A DNA stretch of 64,000 bases from Porticoccaceae bacterium (lineage in GTDB: Bacteria > Pseudomonadota > Gammaproteobacteria > Pseudomonadales > Porticoccaceae). Both the position numbers and the translations under genes were made by a program. Shown here in pieces: positions 35,036 to 44,655 of the stretch (its first letter is position 1; every line of letters begins with the position of its first letter). The notes under the pieces are model-generated. The model was not told where the DNA came from, made no database searches, and saw only the letters and a program-made list of their open reading frames with translations. The stretch is from positions 1 to 64,000 of the forward strand of contig JAHEHL010000010.1 in assembly GCA_024644595.1 (NCBI GenBank). The letters are read 5' to 3'.

Positions 35036-35782
35036 ATGTTCTTACAGCCCTTTTACAATATCGATCAAAACGTCGAGCAACCCACAGCGGCCTCCAGCTT
35101 AACGATCAGTGCAGAGCAGGGCAGTCGCTTTGCCAAAACTATCAGCAATGATTTCAACCCGATTCACGACGCCGATAGCAAGCGCTTTTGTGTGCCGGGC
35201 GATCTGCTTTTTGCCCTGGTATTACAGCGTTATGGGCTCAGTCAAAATATGAGTTTTCAGTTCTCCGGGATGGTCTCTGCGGAGACGGCGCTTGAGTTTC
35301 CCGAGTCACCCGGCGAGCAATTTACGATTGCTGACGGCCGCGAAAAACCCTATCTGCACGTCTCGCGAAGTGGCGACAGATCCACGGATCCCCGTGTGTT
35401 GGCCAGCGTGATTAAAAACTATGTGTTTTTTTCCGGGCAGAATTTCCCGCATATTCTGGTGCCACTGATGGCCGATAAAAATGTGATGATTAATCCTCAG
35501 CGGCCGCTGGTCATTTATGAGTCGATGTCACTGCAGTTGAATGTGCCGCTTGAGACATTGCGAGAGCCGCTTGTTGAGTTGGCCGAGACCAACCTTGAAG
35601 TCGATGGCAAGCGCGGTAATGCAACCTTTCACTTTAATCTTGTCGATGCTGGTCAGCCCATTGGTAAAGGGTTGAAAACTCTGATTCTCAGTGGCTTGCG
35701 CGAGTATCAGCAAGAGGCGATCGATCAAATGGTGGCGGACTATCTCGACAACCAGGCTCGGCATAGCGGCGGACCTGATTGA
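35036..35782 (+). CDS. DUF3581-family protein with a hydratase-like hot-dog motif
   Basis: A 248-residue soluble protein that I place in DUF3581, a gammaproteobacterial family of unknown function. The segment ISNDFNPIHDADSKRF (residues 36-51) matches the MaoC/R-hydratase-2 signature (GDxNPxH) with Asp39 and His44 in the catalytic positions and Asn in place of Gly. The following FCVPGDLLFALVL fits the central hot-dog helix. The protein may thus be a hot-dog-fold enzyme or acyl-CoA/ACP-binding protein. It ends 8 bases from the convergent uvrA stop. Confidence 0.75.
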   Translation: MFLQPFYNIDQNVEQPTAASSLTISAEQGSRFAKTISNDFNPIHDADSKRFCVPGDLLFALVLQRYGLSQNMSFQFSGMVSAETALEFPESPGEQFTIADGREKPYLHVSRSGDRSTDPRVLASVIKNYVFFSGQNFPHILVPLMADKNVMINPQRPLVIYESMSLQLNVPLETLREPLVELAETNLEVDGKRGNATFHFNLVDAGQPIGKGLKTLILSGLREYQQEAIDQMVADYLDNQARHSGGPD

Positions 35783-35790
35783 TCTAGCGG

Positions 35791-38613
35791 TTACGGCGCG
35801 AGAATATCCTTTAAGAAGCGCCCGGTGTGCGAGGCCGCAACCTCAGCCACCTGTTCTGGCGTGCCCTGAGCAATAATCTGCCCACCCCCTGACCCGCCCT
35901 CGGGACCCAGGTCGACAATCCAGTCAGCGGTTTTGATGACATCCAGGTTGTGCTCAATCACCACCATGGTGTTGCCCTGATCGCGCAACCTGTGAAGTAC
36001 CGCCAGAAGCTGTTCGATATCGTGAAAATGCAGACCGGTGGTCGGCTCATCGAGAATGTAGAGCGTCTTGCCTGTATCGCGCTTGGACAGCTCTTTCGAT
36101 AATTTGATTCGCTGTGCTTCACCACCAGACAGTGTTGTTGCTGACTGGCCGAGCTTGATATACGAGAGGCCCACATCCATGAGTGTTTGCAGCTTGCGTG
36201 CTACCGCTGGAATGGGGTCAAAAAACTCGCGAGCGTCCTCGACCGTCATATCCAATACCTGATGAATATTTTTACCCTTAAAGTGTATATCCAACGTCTC
36301 TCGGTTATAGCGTTTGCTCTTGCAGACATCACAGGGCACATAGATGTCGGGTAAAAAGTGCATCTCCACTTTGGTTACACCATCGCCCTGACAGGCCTCG
36401 CAGCGGCCACCTTTAACATTGAAGCTAAAGCGCCCCGGGTTATAGCCCCTTGAACGCGCTTCCTGAGTGGCGGCAAACAGTTCACGAATGGGGGTGAAAA
36501 TGCCGGTATAGGTCGCTGGGTTAGAGCGTGGCGTTCGGCCAATGGGGCTCTGGTCGATATCAATACACTTATCCAGATGGTTGAGGCCGCTGATGGTTTT
36601 GTGGGGTGCAGACTTGAGCGTGGTCGCCTTGTTCAGTGTCACAGCTGCCGCCGGGTAGAGTGTCTCATTGATCAGCGTTGATTTTCCCGAACCGGAGACT
36701 CCGGTGATGCAGGTAAATAGACCAATGGGAATGCTCAGATCGACCTCACGGAGATTGTTGCCGCGCGCCCCGTTCACTTCAATAAACTTTTTCTTGGGCT
36801 GGTTGCGAGTCTTCGGCACGCGGATACCACGCTTGCCCGAGAGGAACTGACCGGTGATCGAGTTGGGGTTGTTGCGAATCTGCTTGGCGGTACCCTCGGC
36901 AATGACCTGGCCACCATGTACGCCGGCCCCGGGGCCTATGTCAATAATATGATCAGCGGCGGCAATCGCCTCCTCGTCATGCTCAACCACAATGACGGTA
37001 TTGCCAAGATCGCGGAGTCGCACCAGGGTTTTCAGCAAACGTTCATTGTCGCGCTGGTGCAGGCCGATCGACGGTTCATCGAGAATATACATAACGCCCA
37101 CTAGCCCCGCACCAATCTGACTGGCCAGCCGGATACGCTGCGCTTCGCCTCCAGAGAGGGTGTCGGCACTGCGATTCAGTGAAAGATAATTGAGTCCCAC
37201 ATCAACCAGAAAGCGAAAGCGCTGGCGAATCTCTTTAATAATTTTTTCAGCGATCTCGCCCTGCCGGCCCTGCAATTCAATCTGATCAAAATAGTCACAG
37301 CAATCTCCCACCGGCATGCTGACAATATCTTCCAGACGGCGGTTGTCGATAAACACATGGCGCGCTGATTTGCGCAGTCGGGTGCCATCGCACTCAGGGC
37401 AGTGCGAGCTGGTCATATATTTGGCCAACTCTTCGCGCACCGAGGTCGATTCAGTTTCGCGATAGCGTCGCTCCATATTATTAACGACGCCCTCAAAGGT
37501 GTGTTCGCGGCGGAACATGGTGCCGCGATCATTGACATAGCTAAAGGTGATCTCTTCATCACCGCTGCCAAACAGTATTTTGCTGCGGTGTTCTTCACTC
37601 AGTTCATTCCAAGGAGAATCGATATCAAAATCGTAGTGCGCTGCGAGTGAGGTGAGCATATTGTAGTAATAGAGCGTGCGACGATCCCAGCCGCGAATAG
37701 CACCTTCGGAGATCGACGCCTCGGGATGATGCACGACCCGATCGATATCAAAAAACTGATGCACACCGAGGCCATCGCACGTCGGACAAGCGCCCACCGG
37801 ATTGTTAAACGAGAACAGACGTGGCTCGAGTTCATTAAGGCTGTAATTACACACCGAACAGGCGAATTTGGCGGAGAACATCTGGTCTGGCTTGTCAGAA
37901 TCCATATGGCTAATGGCCACCAGTCCCTCGGCGAGAGTGAGCGCTGTTTCAAAGGATTCCGCCAGGCGCAGCCCCATGTCGGCTTTGACCTTAAAGCGAT
38001 CCACCACCACTTCGATATCGTGTTTTTGTTTCTTATTCAGCGCTGGCGCTTCATCCAAATCGCAGACCAGCCCATCGATGCGGGCGCGGATAAATCCCTG
38101 ACGGCGCAAACTCTCAAATAGATGCAGATGCTCGCCCTTGCGGCCTTTAACGATCGGAGCCAGCAGCATCAGTTTGGTGTCTTCCGGCATAGCCAGCACT
38201 TGATCGACCATCTGGCTGACGGTCTGCGCCTTCAGCGGCTGATCATGCTCGGGACAACGCGGCTCGCCAGCGCGGGCAAATAACAGGCGCAGATAATCAT
38301 ATATTTCAGTGATCGTGCCGACAGTGGAGCGCGGATTGTGCGAGGTCGATTTCTGCTCAATAGAAATCGCTGGCGAAAGCCCCTCAATATGATCGACATC
38401 GGGCTTTTCCATCATCGACAAAAACTGTCGTGCATAGGTCGAGAGCGACTCGACATAGCGACGCTGACCCTCGGCATAGAGCGTGTCAAAGGCCAGAGAT
38501 GACTTGCCCGAGCCAGACAGGCCGGTGATCACCACCAGCTTGTCTCGGGGAATGTCGAGATCGATATTTTTAAGATTGTGGGTTCGCGCGCCGCGTACCT
38601 GAATGGTGTCCAT
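35791..38613 (-). CDS. uvrA: Excinuclease ABC subunit A
   Basis: A 940-residue damage-recognition ATPase of nucleotide excision repair, the same length as E. coli UvrA. Two ABC modules are complete: Walker A GLSGSGKS (31-38) and a second GVSGSGKST, two LSGGEAQRI signatures, and two Walker B regions ([20 protein letters not shown]). Both zinc-finger modules are present (CSVCNYSL...CPTC and CEACQGDG...CDVC). The frame is open to 38667, but ATG 38613 fits the family, and the predicted promoter (TATAAT at 38650-38645) lies between the two candidates. I saw no LexA-like box upstream. Confidence 0.96.
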   Translation of the reverse strand: MDTIQVRGARTHNLKNIDLDIPRDKLVVITGLSGSGKSSLAFDTLYAEGQRRYVESLSTYARQFLSMMEKPDVDHIEGLSPAISIEQKSTSHNPRSTVGTITEIYDYLRLLFARAGEPRCPEHDQPLKAQTVSQMVDQVLAMPEDTKLMLLAPIVKGRKGEHLHLFESLRRQGFIRARIDGLVCDLDEAPALNKKQKHDIEVVVDRFKVKADMGLRLAESFETALTLAEGLVAISHMDSDKPDQMFSAKFACSVCNYSLNELEPRLFSFNNPVGACPTCDGLGVHQFFDIDRVVHHPEASISEGAIRGWDRRTLYYYNMLTSLAAHYDFDIDSPWNELSEEHRSKILFGSGDEEITFSYVNDRGTMFRREHTFEGVVNNMERRYRETESTSVREELAKYMTSSHCPECDGTRLRKSARHVFIDNRRLEDIVSMPVGDCCDYFDQIELQGRQGEIAEKIIKEIRQRFRFLVDVGLNYLSLNRSADTLSGGEAQRIRLASQIGAGLVGVMYILDEPSIGLHQRDNERLLKTLVRLRDLGNTVIVVEHDEEAIAAADHIIDIGPGAGVHGGQVIAEGTAKQIRNNPNSITGQFLSGKRGIRVPKTRNQPKKKFIEVNGARGNNLREVDLSIPIGLFTCITGVSGSGKSTLINETLYPAAAVTLNKATTLKSAPHKTISGLNHLDKCIDIDQSPIGRTPRSNPATYTGIFTPIRELFAATQEARSRGYNPGRFSFNVKGGRCEACQGDGVTKVEMHFLPDIYVPCDVCKSKRYNRETLDIHFKGKNIHQVLDMTVEDAREFFDPIPAVARKLQTLMDVGLSYIKLGQSATTLSGGEAQRIKLSKELSKRDTGKTLYILDEPTTGLHFHDIEQLLAVLHRLRDQGNTMVVIEHNLDVIKTADWIVDLGPEGGSGGGQIIAQGTPEQVAEVAASHTGRFLKDILAP

Positions 38614-38644
38614 TGAGCAGTCTTTTAGTTGAGTTAAACAGCCG

Positions 38645-38674
38645 ATTATAAGGTGCCGTTGCTGCACCAGGCAA
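38645..38674 (-). promoter_or_regulatory. Predicted uvrA promoter
   Basis: On the minus strand TTGCCT, 18 bases, then a perfect TATAAT (38650-38645), 31 bases before ATG 38613. No CTG-N10-CAG LexA site was found nearby, so SOS control is not evident. Confidence 0.45.
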
Positions 38675-38837
38675 AGTGAATTTGGTGTTTTGACCTGTTA
38701 ATACGATTGGCTGGTTATGACAGACCGCAATCGGTAAAAAATAGTTTCTCGTTTTAGCACTAAACTCATGTTGCAACGATTGCACTGCAGAGTAGCACTG
38801 TTAAACTGATCGCCTTCAACCAACACCTGATATTACC

Positions 38838-40208
38838 TTGACCGATTCAGCTTATTCTTCATCTCCTTTTTCGTCCCTTGAAAAGCGCGCAATGGTATCG
38901 CTCGGCAGCCTCTACAGTCTGCGTATGCTGGGTCTTTTTATGGTGTTGCCGATATTGGCGTTGTACAGCGATGACTATAATGGCGCTTCGCCACTGCTGA
39001 TCGGTATCACTCTTGGTGTCTATGGTCTGACGCAGGCTTTATTGCAGATTCCACTGGGTTTGCTGTCGGATAAAATTGGTCGCAGGCCAGTCATCATTGG
39101 CGGGCTGGTCTTGTTTATTATTGGCAGCCTAGTGGCCGCGACAGCCGAGACCATGGTTGGGTTGATGGTTGGACGGGCGCTGCAGGGTGCCGGCGCGATT
39201 GCCAGTACCTTGATGGCGCTGGTCAGTGATCTCACCAGTGAAGAGAATCGCACCAAAGCAATGGCTGCGATTGGCGCCAGTATCGGTCTGTCATTTATGT
39301 TGGCGATGATTATTGGCCCGCTTATCGCTTCAGTTATGGGGCTGCCTGGTGTGTTTTGGGTCACTGCAGTGCTCGGCTGTTTAGGTATTATCGTTTTTCT
39401 AGGTTGGGTGCCGAGAATGGTTGCAGTTGAGCACAATCGGGAAACGGAAACCGATATCCAGCATATTCACAGCCTGTTCCGCGATCATAATTTATGGCGT
39501 CTTAACTTCGGTATCTTTGCCCTGCACTTGATGCTGATGGCGGCGTTTGTGGTTGTGCCTGTGCTGCTCACCCAAGAGCTTGGTTTGGCTGCACAGAGCC
39601 TCTGGTGGGTGTACCTCGCTTTGCTTGGAGGGGGTTTTGTTGTCATGCTTCCGGCGATGATTTTAGGGGAAAAGTATCAGCGTCAAAGGTTGAGCTTTAC
39701 GTCGGCGGTCGCCTGCCTGGCACTGGCCATGCTGATGCTCGGGCTGTTCCGAGGCGCTCTGCTCACGCCGCTGATGTTGCTGATGTTTTTTGCCGCGTTT
39801 AACTTGCTTGAGGCCTCGCTGCCATCCTGGTTGAGCAAAGTCTGTCCGCCGGGCCGCAAAGGCACTGCAATGGGGCTTTACTCCACCAGTCAGTTTCTCG
39901 GAGCTTTTGTTGGCGGCCTGCTGGGTGGTTGGAGCGTTCAGAGGTTCGGTGTAGATAGTCTGTTTCTATTGCTGGCCGCTGTCGGATGTCTTTGGTGGCT
40001 GTTTGCGCTAGGATTGCAGACGCCTCGCCCACTGCAAACTGTTGTTTTGAGAGTCGCGGATATGGGGCATGAGGAATTTGCGAAATTAATCTTAAATGTT
40101 CCTGGCGTAGACGATATACTCGTGGTCGAAGGGGAGCAGCTGGCTTATGCCAAAGTGGATAAAAAGACCGTGGATATGGCCGGTCTGACACCATACTTTA
40201 ATCGTTAA
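38838..40208 (+). CDS. Major facilitator transporter, YajR-like, with C-terminal YAM-type domain
   Basis: A 456-residue transporter with 12 hydrophobic helices. Motif A is [16 protein letters not shown], and [12 protein letters not shown] (motif C-like) follows. After the last helix, residues about 390-456 form a soluble domain ([31 protein letters not shown]) like the ferredoxin-fold YAM domain of E. coli YajR. Substrate unknown. The frame begins with TTG 38838; ATG 38892 is an alternative that would still keep helix 1. Order uvrA/MFS/ssb is the same as in Pseudomonas. ssb follows after 16 bases. Confidence 0.87.
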   Translation: MTDSAYSSSPFSSLEKRAMVSLGSLYSLRMLGLFMVLPILALYSDDYNGASPLLIGITLGVYGLTQALLQIPLGLLSDKIGRRPVIIGGLVLFIIGSLVAATAETMVGLMVGRALQGAGAIASTLMALVSDLTSEENRTKAMAAIGASIGLSFMLAMIIGPLIASVMGLPGVFWVTAVLGCLGIIVFLGWVPRMVAVEHNRETETDIQHIHSLFRDHNLWRLNFGIFALHLMLMAAFVVVPVLLTQELGLAAQSLWWVYLALLGGGFVVMLPAMILGEKYQRQRLSFTSAVACLALAMLMLGLFRGALLTPLMLLMFFAAFNLLEASLPSWLSKVCPPGRKGTAMGLYSTSQFLGAFVGGLLGGWSVQRFGVDSLFLLLAAVGCLWWLFALGLQTPRPLQTVVLRVADMGHEEFAKLILNVPGVDDILVVEGEQLAYAKVDKKTVDMAGLTPYFNR

Positions 40209-40224
40209 CGAACAGGGGAAGAAA

Positions 40225-40710
40225 ATGGCGCGCGGAATTAACAAAGTGATAATAGTCGGTAACTGTGGACAGGATCCAGAGACTCGCTATTTACCTTCAG
40301 GTGGTGCGGTCACCAATGTCAGTATCGCGACATCAGAATCTTGGAAAGACAAGAATACCGGTGAACAGCAAGAGCGCACAGAGTGGCACCGAATTGTATT
40401 TTTCAATCGCCTTGGCGAAATTGCTGGCGAATATTTAAAGAAAGGCTCCAAGGTTTATGTCGAGGGCTCGCTGCGCACGCGCAAGTGGCAGGGGCAGGAC
40501 GGTTCGGATCGCTACACCACTGAGATTGTTGCCAGTGAAATGCAGATGCTCGACAGTCGCGGTGGAATGGAAGGTGGCGGTGGTTACCAGCAACAGGCGC
40601 CGCAACAAAATCGCGCGCCACAGCAAAATCAAGCTCCTCAGCAGCAGAATCAAGCTCCTCAGCAGGCACCTCAGGGTATGGATAGCTTTGATGACGATAT
40701 TCCGTTTTAG
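40225..40710 (+). CDS. ssb: Single-stranded DNA-binding protein
   Basis: A 161-residue SSB. The OB-fold (residues 1 to about 112: [51 protein letters not shown]) is followed by a Gln/Pro/Ala repeat linker and the acidic tail [10 protein letters not shown], the docking site for chi (HolC), RecQ, PriA and others. An AGGGGAAG ribosome binding site is present. A strong terminator follows the stop. Confidence 0.97.
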   Translation: MARGINKVIIVGNCGQDPETRYLPSGGAVTNVSIATSESWKDKNTGEQQERTEWHRIVFFNRLGEIAGEYLKKGSKVYVEGSLRTRKWQGQDGSDRYTTEIVASEMQMLDSRGGMEGGGGYQQQAPQQNRAPQQNQAPQQQNQAPQQAPQGMDSFDDDIPF

Positions 40711-40718
40711 CCTGCGCC

Positions 40719-40751
40719 GGGTTTTAAATAGCTACGCGTAAAACCCTTTTT
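40719..40751 (+). terminator. Intrinsic terminator after ssb
   Basis: GGGTTTTA pairs with TAAAACCC (8 bp, 12-base loop) followed by TTTTT at 40747-40751. Confidence 0.8.
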
Positions 40752-40801
40752 ATTTGAGCAACGTATGTTGTGAAGAAATTTACTTAATTTATGAGGTTGT
40801 T

Positions 40802-41278
40802 ATGACGATTCAGGTTGGAGATAAGATTCCCGAAGGTATGTTTACCATTATGGGCGCTGAAGGCCCCGCTGGTGTAAGCACTGGTGAAATTTTCGATGGT
40901 AAAAAGGTTGTTCTGTTTGCGGTGCCGGGGGCGTTTACGCCAACCTGTTCGGCGGCACACCTCCCCGGATTTGTTGTTCACGTTGATGATATCAAAGCCA
41001 AAGGTGTCGATACCGTTGCCTGTATGTCGGTTAATGATGTGTTTGTGATGGATGCTTGGGGCAAGTCTGCCAATGCTGAACACCTGATGATGTTAGCCGA
41101 TGGCAATGCTACCTTTACCGCGGCACTGGGTCTTGAGCTGGATGGCAGTGGGTTTGGTATGGGGACTCGCAGTCAGCGTTTTGCCATGGTTGTCGACAAT
41201 GGTGTAGTGACCTTGCTGAATGTGGATGCGGGCGCGTTGGAAGGTTCCAGTGCCGAGGCGATTCTCGCCGCACTCTGA
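40802..41278 (+). CDS. Peroxiredoxin (Prx5/AhpE-TSA family, type II)
   Basis: A 158-residue thiol peroxidase reducing H2O2 and organic peroxides. The peroxidatic Cys49 lies in VPGAFTPTCSAAHLPGF, the Prx5 active-site motif, and the supporting Arg is in GTRSQRFAMVVDNG. Only one other Cys is seen (VACMSVNDVF), so reduction may use glutathione/glutaredoxin as in related bacterial enzymes; that is inference. ATG 40802 has GAGG 5 bases upstream and starts the family sequence (MTIQVGDKIP); the frame is open further upstream. Flanked by terminators on both sides, so it is a single-gene unit. Confidence 0.92.
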   Translation: MTIQVGDKIPEGMFTIMGAEGPAGVSTGEIFDGKKVVLFAVPGAFTPTCSAAHLPGFVVHVDDIKAKGVDTVACMSVNDVFVMDAWGKSANAEHLMMLADGNATFTAALGLELDGSGFGMGTRSQRFAMVVDNGVVTLLNVDAGALEGSSAEAILAAL

Positions 41279-41301
41279 TCACAGCTGGTCGAGAGTTGAT
41301 C

Positions 41302-41335
41302 AAAAAGGGAGCTGCTTAATCAGCTCCCTTTTTTT
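41302..41335 (+). terminator. Intrinsic terminator after the peroxiredoxin gene
   Basis: AAAAAGGGAGCTG pairs with CAGCTCCCTTTTT around CTTAAT: eight G/C-containing pairs plus an A/T extension, with a run of seven T. Confidence 0.9.
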
Positions 41336-41385
41336 GTGGTTTGTCCGGTCCCGAGAGCATTGTATCTGGGCATGACGCCAGGCAT

Positions 41386-41413
41386 AAAAAAAGGCGGCCG
41401 AGGCCGCCTTTTT
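41386..41413 (-). terminator. Bidirectional terminator downstream of fabB
   Basis: GGCGGCC-GA-GGCCGCC flanked by seven A on the left and five T on the right. On the minus strand it gives a GC-rich hairpin with a seven-T tail directly after the fabB stop; it would also stop plus-strand transcripts. Confidence 0.9.
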
Positions 41414-41427
41414 GATGCTGTCCTGAA

Positions 41428-42642
41428 TCAGCCAGCGTAGCGTTCCATAATCAACGTGGCGTTGGTGCCGCCAAAACCAAAGCTATTCGACATCACACGG
41501 TTGAGTTGCTTCTCTTTAGTCTCGAGCAGAATTGGCAGACCAGCAGCGTGGTCGTCGAGCTGATCAATGTGTGCAGATCCCGCAACAAAATTATTTTCCA
41601 TCATCAGCAGACAGTAGATCGCTTCGTGAACACCTGCTGCTCCCAGACTATGGCCGGAGAGTGATTTAGTTGAGCTGATATCCGGGCAGTTATCGCCAAA
41701 GGTATTTCGAATTGCTCCCAACTCGGCAATGTCGCCAACCGGTGTGCTGGTGCCGTGAGTGTTGATGTAATCGATCGGACCGGGAGCGGTTTCCATGGCC
41801 ATTTTCATGCAGCGCTCAGCACCTTCGCCAGACGGTGACACCATATCTTCACCATCAGAGGTGGCGCCGTAACCTGTGATTTCACAGATAATATTGGCAC
41901 CGCGGGCAAGAGCGTGCTCGAGCTCTTCAACGACTACCGTCCCAGCACCCAGACCTGGTGCGAAGCCATCACGATTGGCGTCATAGGCACGTGAAGCAAT
42001 GGCTGGGGTGTCGTTATATTTGCTGGTCAGTGCGCCCATGGCATCAAACATGCCGGCCATCGACCAGTGCATATCCTCGGAGCCACCGGCCAGTAAAATA
42101 TCCTGTTTGCCGAGCTGAATCAGCTCAACAGCGTGACCAATACAGTGGGCACTGGTGGCACAGGCCGAAGCGATCGAGTAGTTGACGCCCCTGATCTTGA
42201 ACGGCGTGGCGACACAGGCAGAGACTGTGCTGGCCATAATTTGGGTGACGCGGTAGGGGCCGGCACGCTTGATGCCGCGCTCGCGCATTACATCAATTGA
42301 TTCGGTAAACATCTCTCCGGAGACGCCGCCAGAGCCCATCACCAGACCGGTGCGTGGGTTAGACACCATCTCTGGTGTCAGGCCGGCATCGGCGATTGCG
42401 CGGTCAGTGGCAATATAGGCGTACGAAGCAGAGGGTCCCATAAAGCGCAATACTTTGCGGTCAATATGATCTTTGGGATCTATATCAAGGACTGCGCCAA
42501 CATTGCAGCGCAAGCCCATTTCAGCGAAGTCTTCGCGGCGCTGAATGCCTGAGATTCCGTTTTTTAAAGAGTGAGCTACGGTCTGTCGGTCATTGCCTAG
42601 ACAGGAAACAATACCAAGACCGGTAATTACTGCACGTTTCAT
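41428..42642 (-). CDS. fabB: 3-oxoacyl-ACP synthase I (KAS I)
   Basis: A 404-residue condensing enzyme needed for unsaturated fatty acid synthesis. The Cys-His-His triad is complete: Cys161 ([13 protein letters not shown]), His296 ([11 protein letters not shown]) and His331 ([11 protein letters not shown]), with Lys326. The end [17 protein letters not shown] is typical. ATG 42642 with AGAGGA upstream is preferred over the TTG one codon earlier. Paired with fabA, 60 bases upstream on the same strand, as the classic fabA-fabB operon. Confidence 0.96.
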   Translation of the reverse strand: MKRAVITGLGIVSCLGNDRQTVAHSLKNGISGIQRREDFAEMGLRCNVGAVLDIDPKDHIDRKVLRFMGPSASYAYIATDRAIADAGLTPEMVSNPRTGLVMGSGGVSGEMFTESIDVMRERGIKRAGPYRVTQIMASTVSACVATPFKIRGVNYSIASACATSAHCIGHAVELIQLGKQDILLAGGSEDMHWSMAGMFDAMGALTSKYNDTPAIASRAYDANRDGFAPGLGAGTVVVEELEHALARGANIICEITGYGATSDGEDMVSPSGEGAERCMKMAMETAPGPIDYINTHGTSTPVGDIAELGAIRNTFGDNCPDISSTKSLSGHSLGAAGVHEAIYCLLMMENNFVAGSAHIDQLDDHAAGLPILLETKEKQLNRVMSNSFGFGGTNATLIMERYAG

Positions 42643-42702
42643 CAATCGTCCTCTTGAATTGGAGGTTGTGGAATTATATATGCCCGCGCTAACTAGCTGC
42701 GT

Positions 42703-43224
42703 TTAGAAGTTGTCGGTGCTTTCGAAGAGGCCTACTTTGAGGTCATGCGCTGTGTAAATCTCGCGCCCGTCTACTTCCACTGATCCATTGGCGATTCCCA
42801 TAACCAGTTTACGCTGAATCAAACGCGTTAGCTCGAGCTTGTAGGTCACCTTTTTGGCGGTGGGTAGCACCTGTCCAAAGAATTTAACTTCACCCGCGCC
42901 GAGTGCGCGACCGCGTCCGCTGTTTCCGTTCCACACCAGAAAGAAGCCGACCAATTGCCACAGTGCATCGAGTCCAAGACAGCCCGGCATCACCGGGTCG
43001 CCCTCGAAGTGGCAACCAAAAAACCACAGGTCGGGATTGATGTCGAGTTCGGCAATAATCTGTCCCTTTCCGCTGGCGCCACCGGTATTGTTGATTTCTA
43101 CAATACGATCGGCCATCAGCATATTGGGGGCGGGCAGTCTTGCATTACCTGGACCAAAAAGTTCACCGCGTGAGCAGGCGAGAATCTCTTCGCGGTTATA
43201 AGACGACTTGGGCTGGAATGACAT
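42703..43224 (-). CDS. fabA: 3-hydroxydecanoyl-ACP dehydratase/isomerase
   Basis: A 173-residue hot-dog enzyme that introduces the double bond for unsaturated fatty acids. The catalytic pair is His72 ([14 protein letters not shown]) and Asp86 (LGLDALWQ). E. coli FabA has 172 residues. ATG 43224 is chosen since the predicted promoter (-10 at 43263-43258) lies upstream of it but downstream of the earlier in-frame start near 43353. A 12-bp hairpin-forming inverted repeat lies upstream of the promoter. Operon with fabB. Confidence 0.95.
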   Translation of the reverse strand: MSFQPKSSYNREEILACSRGELFGPGNARLPAPNMLMADRIVEINNTGGASGKGQIIAELDINPDLWFFGCHFEGDPVMPGCLGLDALWQLVGFFLVWNGNSGRGRALGAGEVKFFGQVLPTAKKVTYKLELTRLIQRKLVMGIANGSVEVDGREIYTAHDLKVGLFESTDNF

Positions 43225-43257
43225 AGACGATTTCACTATAGGTTCTGAAAGGCGTGC

Positions 43258-43286
43258 ATCGTACCCAGTTATACCTCTAGCAGCAA
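43258..43286 (-). promoter_or_regulatory. Predicted fabA-fabB promoter
   Basis: On the minus strand TTGCTG (43286-43281), 17 bases, TACGAT (43263-43258); the -10 ends 33 bases before the fabA ATG. Confidence 0.4.
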
Positions 43287-43307
43287 CTTTTAGGCGCTTT
43301 TCTGGCC

Positions 43308-43335
43308 TATCAGGGCTTCGGTTGAAGCCCTGATA
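43308..43335. promoter_or_regulatory. 12-bp inverted repeat between fabA and ispB
   Basis: TATCAGGGCTTC-GGTT-GAAGCCCTGATA: a perfect 12-bp stem with a 4-base loop, 22 bases upstream of the predicted fabA -35 and 25 bases upstream of the ispB -35. No T tail, so not a terminator. It may be an operator for a regulator of fatty acid genes, or an RNA hairpin. Confidence 0.5.
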
Positions 43336-43359
43336 AGGGGCTTTTGAGGCCATTTTGGG

Positions 43360-43388
43360 TTGACAGTTTACCTATAGCTCCCTAGCAT
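43360..43388 (+). promoter_or_regulatory. Predicted ispB promoter
   Basis: Perfect -35 TTGACA (43360-43365), 17 bases, TAGCAT (43383-43388); start of transcription expected near 43395, 30 bases before the ispB ATG. Confidence 0.55.
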
Positions 43389-43424
43389 GCGCCGTGACTA
43401 ATAACGACAGCTTCACCATCCTCC

Positions 43425-44378
43425 ATGCTTCCATTCCTTAAGGCCGTTGAAAGAGACTTTTCAGCTGTTAACGATCTGATTATTGCCAATCTCCACTCCG
43501 ACGTCGGATTAGTGGAGAATATTGGCCATTATATTGTCGGGTCTGGAGGCAAGCGTTTGCGTCCGGTGGTTGTGCTGTTGAGTGCCTTGGCAAATGGCTA
43601 TCAGGGCAAGCAGCACCTCGCGATGGCTGCGGTTATTGAATTTATTCACACCGCCACACTGTTACATGACGATGTTGTAGATGTCTCAGCACTGCGTCGT
43701 GGCCGTGAAACCGCCAATAACCAGTGGGGCAATGCGCCTAGTGTGTTGGTCGGCGACTTTATCTATTCGCGCGCCTTTCAAATGCTGGTCGAAGTTGGTG
43801 ATATGCAGATTATGAGCGTGATTGCCGATGCCACGAATCTGATTTCGGAAGGCGAAGTTCAACAGATGGCCAATGCCGGTAATGCTTCGATCGACAAAGC
43901 AACCTATGATGAGGTTATCTATCGCAAGACCGCCAAGCTGTTTGAATCAGCTGCCAGAGTCGGTGCGATCCTTGCAACTGTCGACTCGGAGAGCATGGCG
44001 GCTTACGGCAAACATCTCGGCATGGCGTTTCAGATTGTCGACGATGTGCTCGACTATCAGGGCGACAGTGAAAGTATCGGTAAAAATATTGGTGATGATC
44101 TCGGTGAAGGCAAAATGACGTTGCCGTTGATTTACGCCCGCGACAATACTGATGCCCGAGAGCGGGACCTGATATGCGCCTCAATCAGTAACAAAAGTGC
44201 TGCCGATTTTGCCGTGATTCTGGATATTGTTCAGCGCTCTGATGGACTGGTTTACAGCCAAAAGCAGGCTGAATACCATGCTGAGCAGGCAAAGCAGGCG
44301 CTTAGTGCGCTGCCGGATTCGGTATTTAAGTCCGCGCTGTGTGATCTTGCCGACTTCTCAGTCAGCCGAATTTCCTAG
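43425..44378 (+). CDS. ispB: Octaprenyl diphosphate synthase
   Basis: A 317-residue trans-prenyltransferase making the ubiquinone side chain. First Asp-rich motif DDVVD at 82-86 (with GGKRLRP at 41-47 before it), second DDVLD at 206-210 (AFQIVDDVLDYQGD). Length fits IspB/polyprenyl synthases; side-chain length (8 or 9) cannot be told by eye. In many gammaproteobacteria ispB is divergent from rplU; here it is divergent from fabA instead. No clear ribosome binding site precedes the ATG. Confidence 0.93.
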   Translation: MLPFLKAVERDFSAVNDLIIANLHSDVGLVENIGHYIVGSGGKRLRPVVVLLSALANGYQGKQHLAMAAVIEFIHTATLLHDDVVDVSALRRGRETANNQWGNAPSVLVGDFIYSRAFQMLVEVGDMQIMSVIADATNLISEGEVQQMANAGNASIDKATYDEVIYRKTAKLFESAARVGAILATVDSESMAAYGKHLGMAFQIVDDVLDYQGDSESIGKNIGDDLGEGKMTLPLIYARDNTDARERDLICASISNKSAADFAVILDIVQRSDGLVYSQKQAEYHAEQAKQALSALPDSVFKSALCDLADFSVSRIS

Positions 44379-44592
44379 TATTCCCTGTGCTATCAATGGT
44401 CATTGGTAGCGATTCGTATATGTCTGCCGGTTAAAATATGTCCACCAAGCGGTGATTACGTTTGTCTAATACAACTGGACTATAGTCGTTGCTTCGATTT
44501 GATTTATTATTAATCGACGATAGGTTTAACTGATATCGGTTATATGTGGATATCCATAACAGGAGTTTTTGTTAACATCTCAGGGAGAACAA

Positions 44593-44635
44593 CAACTTCC
44601 ACTACACAGCAACTTCCACTACACAGCAATTTCCA
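44593..44635 (+). repeat. 17-bp tandem repeat upstream of pntAA
   Basis: CAACTTCCACTACACAG occurs twice in direct tandem (44593-44609, 44610-44626), followed by a partial third copy CAATTTCCA (44627-44635). The array ends 10 bases before the pntAA ribosome binding site, so copy number sets the length of the 5' untranslated region. The rest of 44379-44592 holds A/T-rich sequence with small palindromes (GACTATAGTC, TGGATATCCA) and no gene. Confidence 0.8.
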
Positions 44636-44655
44636 TAACGCAAAAGGAGAATTGA

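Noticed and set aside
38614-38837. Search for a LexA (SOS) box before uvrA
   Set aside because: No CTG-N10-CAG match was found; only CTG-N7-CAG (38721 region) occurs, which is the wrong spacing.
44480-44557. Small palindromes GACTATAGTC and TGGATATCCA upstream of pntAA as operators
   Set aside because: Ten-base palindromes in A/T-rich sequence are easily due to chance and match no regulator that I can name.
44593-44635. Tandem repeat considered as a CRISPR array
   Set aside because: The repeats are directly adjacent without spacers and there are no cas genes.
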